DNA of 64,000 nucleotides, from assembly GCF_051251125.1 (NCBI RefSeq), contig NZ_JBPCZL010000011.1; one strand, written 5' to 3'. Positions 63,332 to 64,000 of this stretch are shown one piece after another; position 1 is the stretch's first letter; the number at the start of each line of letters is the position of its first letter. The translations under genes were made by a program, and so were the position numbers. The stretch is from Carnimonas bestiolae (GTDB lineage: Bacteria; Pseudomonadota; Gammaproteobacteria; Pseudomonadales; Halomonadaceae). The notes under the pieces were generated by a model that saw only the letters and a list, made by a program, of their open reading frames with translations, did not search any database and was not told the DNA's origin.

Positions 63332-63823
63332 CTACAGACGCCGCTCCATGGTTAACAGCCCCTGAACACGTGCATCGCTGCCGGTGACGTCAAATCCGGC
63401 TCGCTGATACAGGTGACGCGCCGGGTTTTCGGCGAATACTCGCAAACGTGCGCGTCGGGCTCCCACACTGCGCGAGAACGATAGCCACGCATTGAGTATA
63501 GCGGCCCCACGCCCTTGGCCACGCACCTGCTCGTCGAGATGCAACTCACGCAGATTGGCGTACACCTCATCCGTTTGCCACGCGATGATACCGCTGCGCC
63601 GCCCGGCATGCTCGAGTATCAGTGCTTCGTAGTCACGCCAATAGCTAGCAAACATCGCCCCGCTGAAGCGCATCTGCCGCCGCGCCCAGTAGGGCGTCAT
63701 GGTGTGCTCCACGAGCTGACGCGCGTATACGGCATCCTCGTCGCTATTGGCTCCACGCCACTCTGGCGGCAGAGAATGGCCACGTAACGAGGCGTCGAAT
63801 TTGGCCACATGCGTTGGTTGCAT
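63332..63823 (-). CDS. GNAT-family N-acetyltransferase
   Basis: This 163-residue protein carries the acetyl-CoA-binding motif A, LHLDEQVRGQGRGAAILNAW (about residues 94-113), followed by ARRARLRVFAENPARHLYQRAGF, the usual end of a GNAT fold. The acceptor substrate is unknown. ATG 63823 is used; a GTG one codon earlier is possible. It shares the strand with the TM2 gene but lies about 100 bp away. Confidence 0.88.
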   Translation of the reverse strand: MQPTHVAKFDASLRGHSLPPEWRGANSDEDAVYARQLVEHTMTPYWARRQMRFSGAMFASYWRDYEALILEHAGRRSGIIAWQTDEVYANLRELHLDEQVRGQGRGAAILNAWLSFSRSVGARRARLRVFAENPARHLYQRAGFDVTGSDARVQGLLTMERRL

Positions 63824-64000
63824 CACCCTGCCTAGCTGTTGTTATCCGAACGAGAGAGCGATACCTGCGCATCGCTATTTATTCACCATGCCACGCCGCC
63901 CACGGCTCTGGTCGGCGGCATATCGTAGCTTGATCATGCCTACCGCCCCACACGGGCCGCCTTCCCTATTATCCGGTGAGGTCAAGATACGCTGCGTACG
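63824..64000. other. Right-edge stretch without a supported gene
   Basis: A frame from ATG 63937 (MPTAPHGPPSLLSGEVKIRC) stays open to the edge but has no clear ribosome site and is too short to judge. Otherwise I see nothing here. Confidence 0.3.

Overview
The window looks like a chromosome segment of a moderately GC-rich gammaproteobacterium. Gene order (truA-trpF-accD-folC-dedD-cvpA-purF-metZ, leuCDB-asd, serS-cysG, prmB-aroC with divergent smrB) and protein sequences point to the Oceanospirillales/Pseudomonadales side, most likely Halomonadaceae or a close relative. That placement is inference; no ribosomal RNA is present.

Left edge (1-6.3 kb): the late end of a tailed-phage genome. A lambda-J-like host-specificity protein of more than 2000 residues runs in from outside the window and ends at a strong terminator. 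About 150 bp later lies the 3' part of a tRNA-Leu(UAG) gene, from the anticodon loop to CCA. This is the expected prophage attachment scar, so the prophage lies to the left and host chromosome to the right. A further short repeat-rich stretch (6.34-6.47 kb) may be the scar of a second element.

6.8-26 kb: host genes in short units. They are a bestrophin-like channel, a dihydroxyacetone kinase (fused DhaK-DhaL), a KgtP-like 2-oxoacid symporter, a small exported Q/S-rich protein with a coupled small membrane protein, serS-cysG (cysG unusually shortened), a corrinoid adenosyltransferase, a Wzx-like flippase, a thiamine-binding-family protein, cfa, a MarR-HlyD-FUSC efflux operon with a perfect palindromic operator, an aromatic aminotransferase and a LysR regulator. 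Two intergenic regions are notable: a degenerate tandem repeat of about 79 bp (9.66-9.99 kb) and a minus-strand terminator with no gene to serve (11.73 kb).

25-39 kb: a long minus-strand biosynthetic block. It holds leuC-leuD-leuB and asd, then an orphan Tp34/P19-type periplasmic metal protein, truA-trpF-accD-folC-dedD-cvpA-purF (many 4-nt stop/start overlaps), and metZ. The block covers leucine, aspartate-family, tryptophan, fatty-acid, folate, purine and methionine synthesis. A LysR gene diverges from leuC.

40-47 kb: a tsx nucleoside channel, then a hydroxyproline catabolic cluster: 4-hydroxyproline 2-epimerase, pyrroline-4-hydroxy-2-carboxylate deaminase, an Ldh2-type imino-acid reductase, a GntR/FCD regulator and a D-hydroxyproline dehydrogenase. 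Directly upstream is a decayed GlxA-type AraC regulator with two in-frame stops and a frameshift. In Pseudomonas an AraC-family activator controls this pathway.

47-64 kb: aroC-prmB, smrB, an alpha/beta hydrolase, a 39-residue membrane protein ahead of an AEC permease, gpsA-sixA, selO, a QseBC/PmrAB-like two-component system, a nine-copy 7-bp tandem repeat, htpG, a YkvA-family protein, the soluble lytic transglycosylase slt, a TM2-domain protein and a GNAT acetyltransferase.

I found no CRISPR array, no intact insertion sequence and no convincing previously undescribed multi-gene system. The most unusual observations are the reduced CysG, the decayed hydroxyproline regulator, the modular expansion of the phage tail-tip protein and the orphan terminator.
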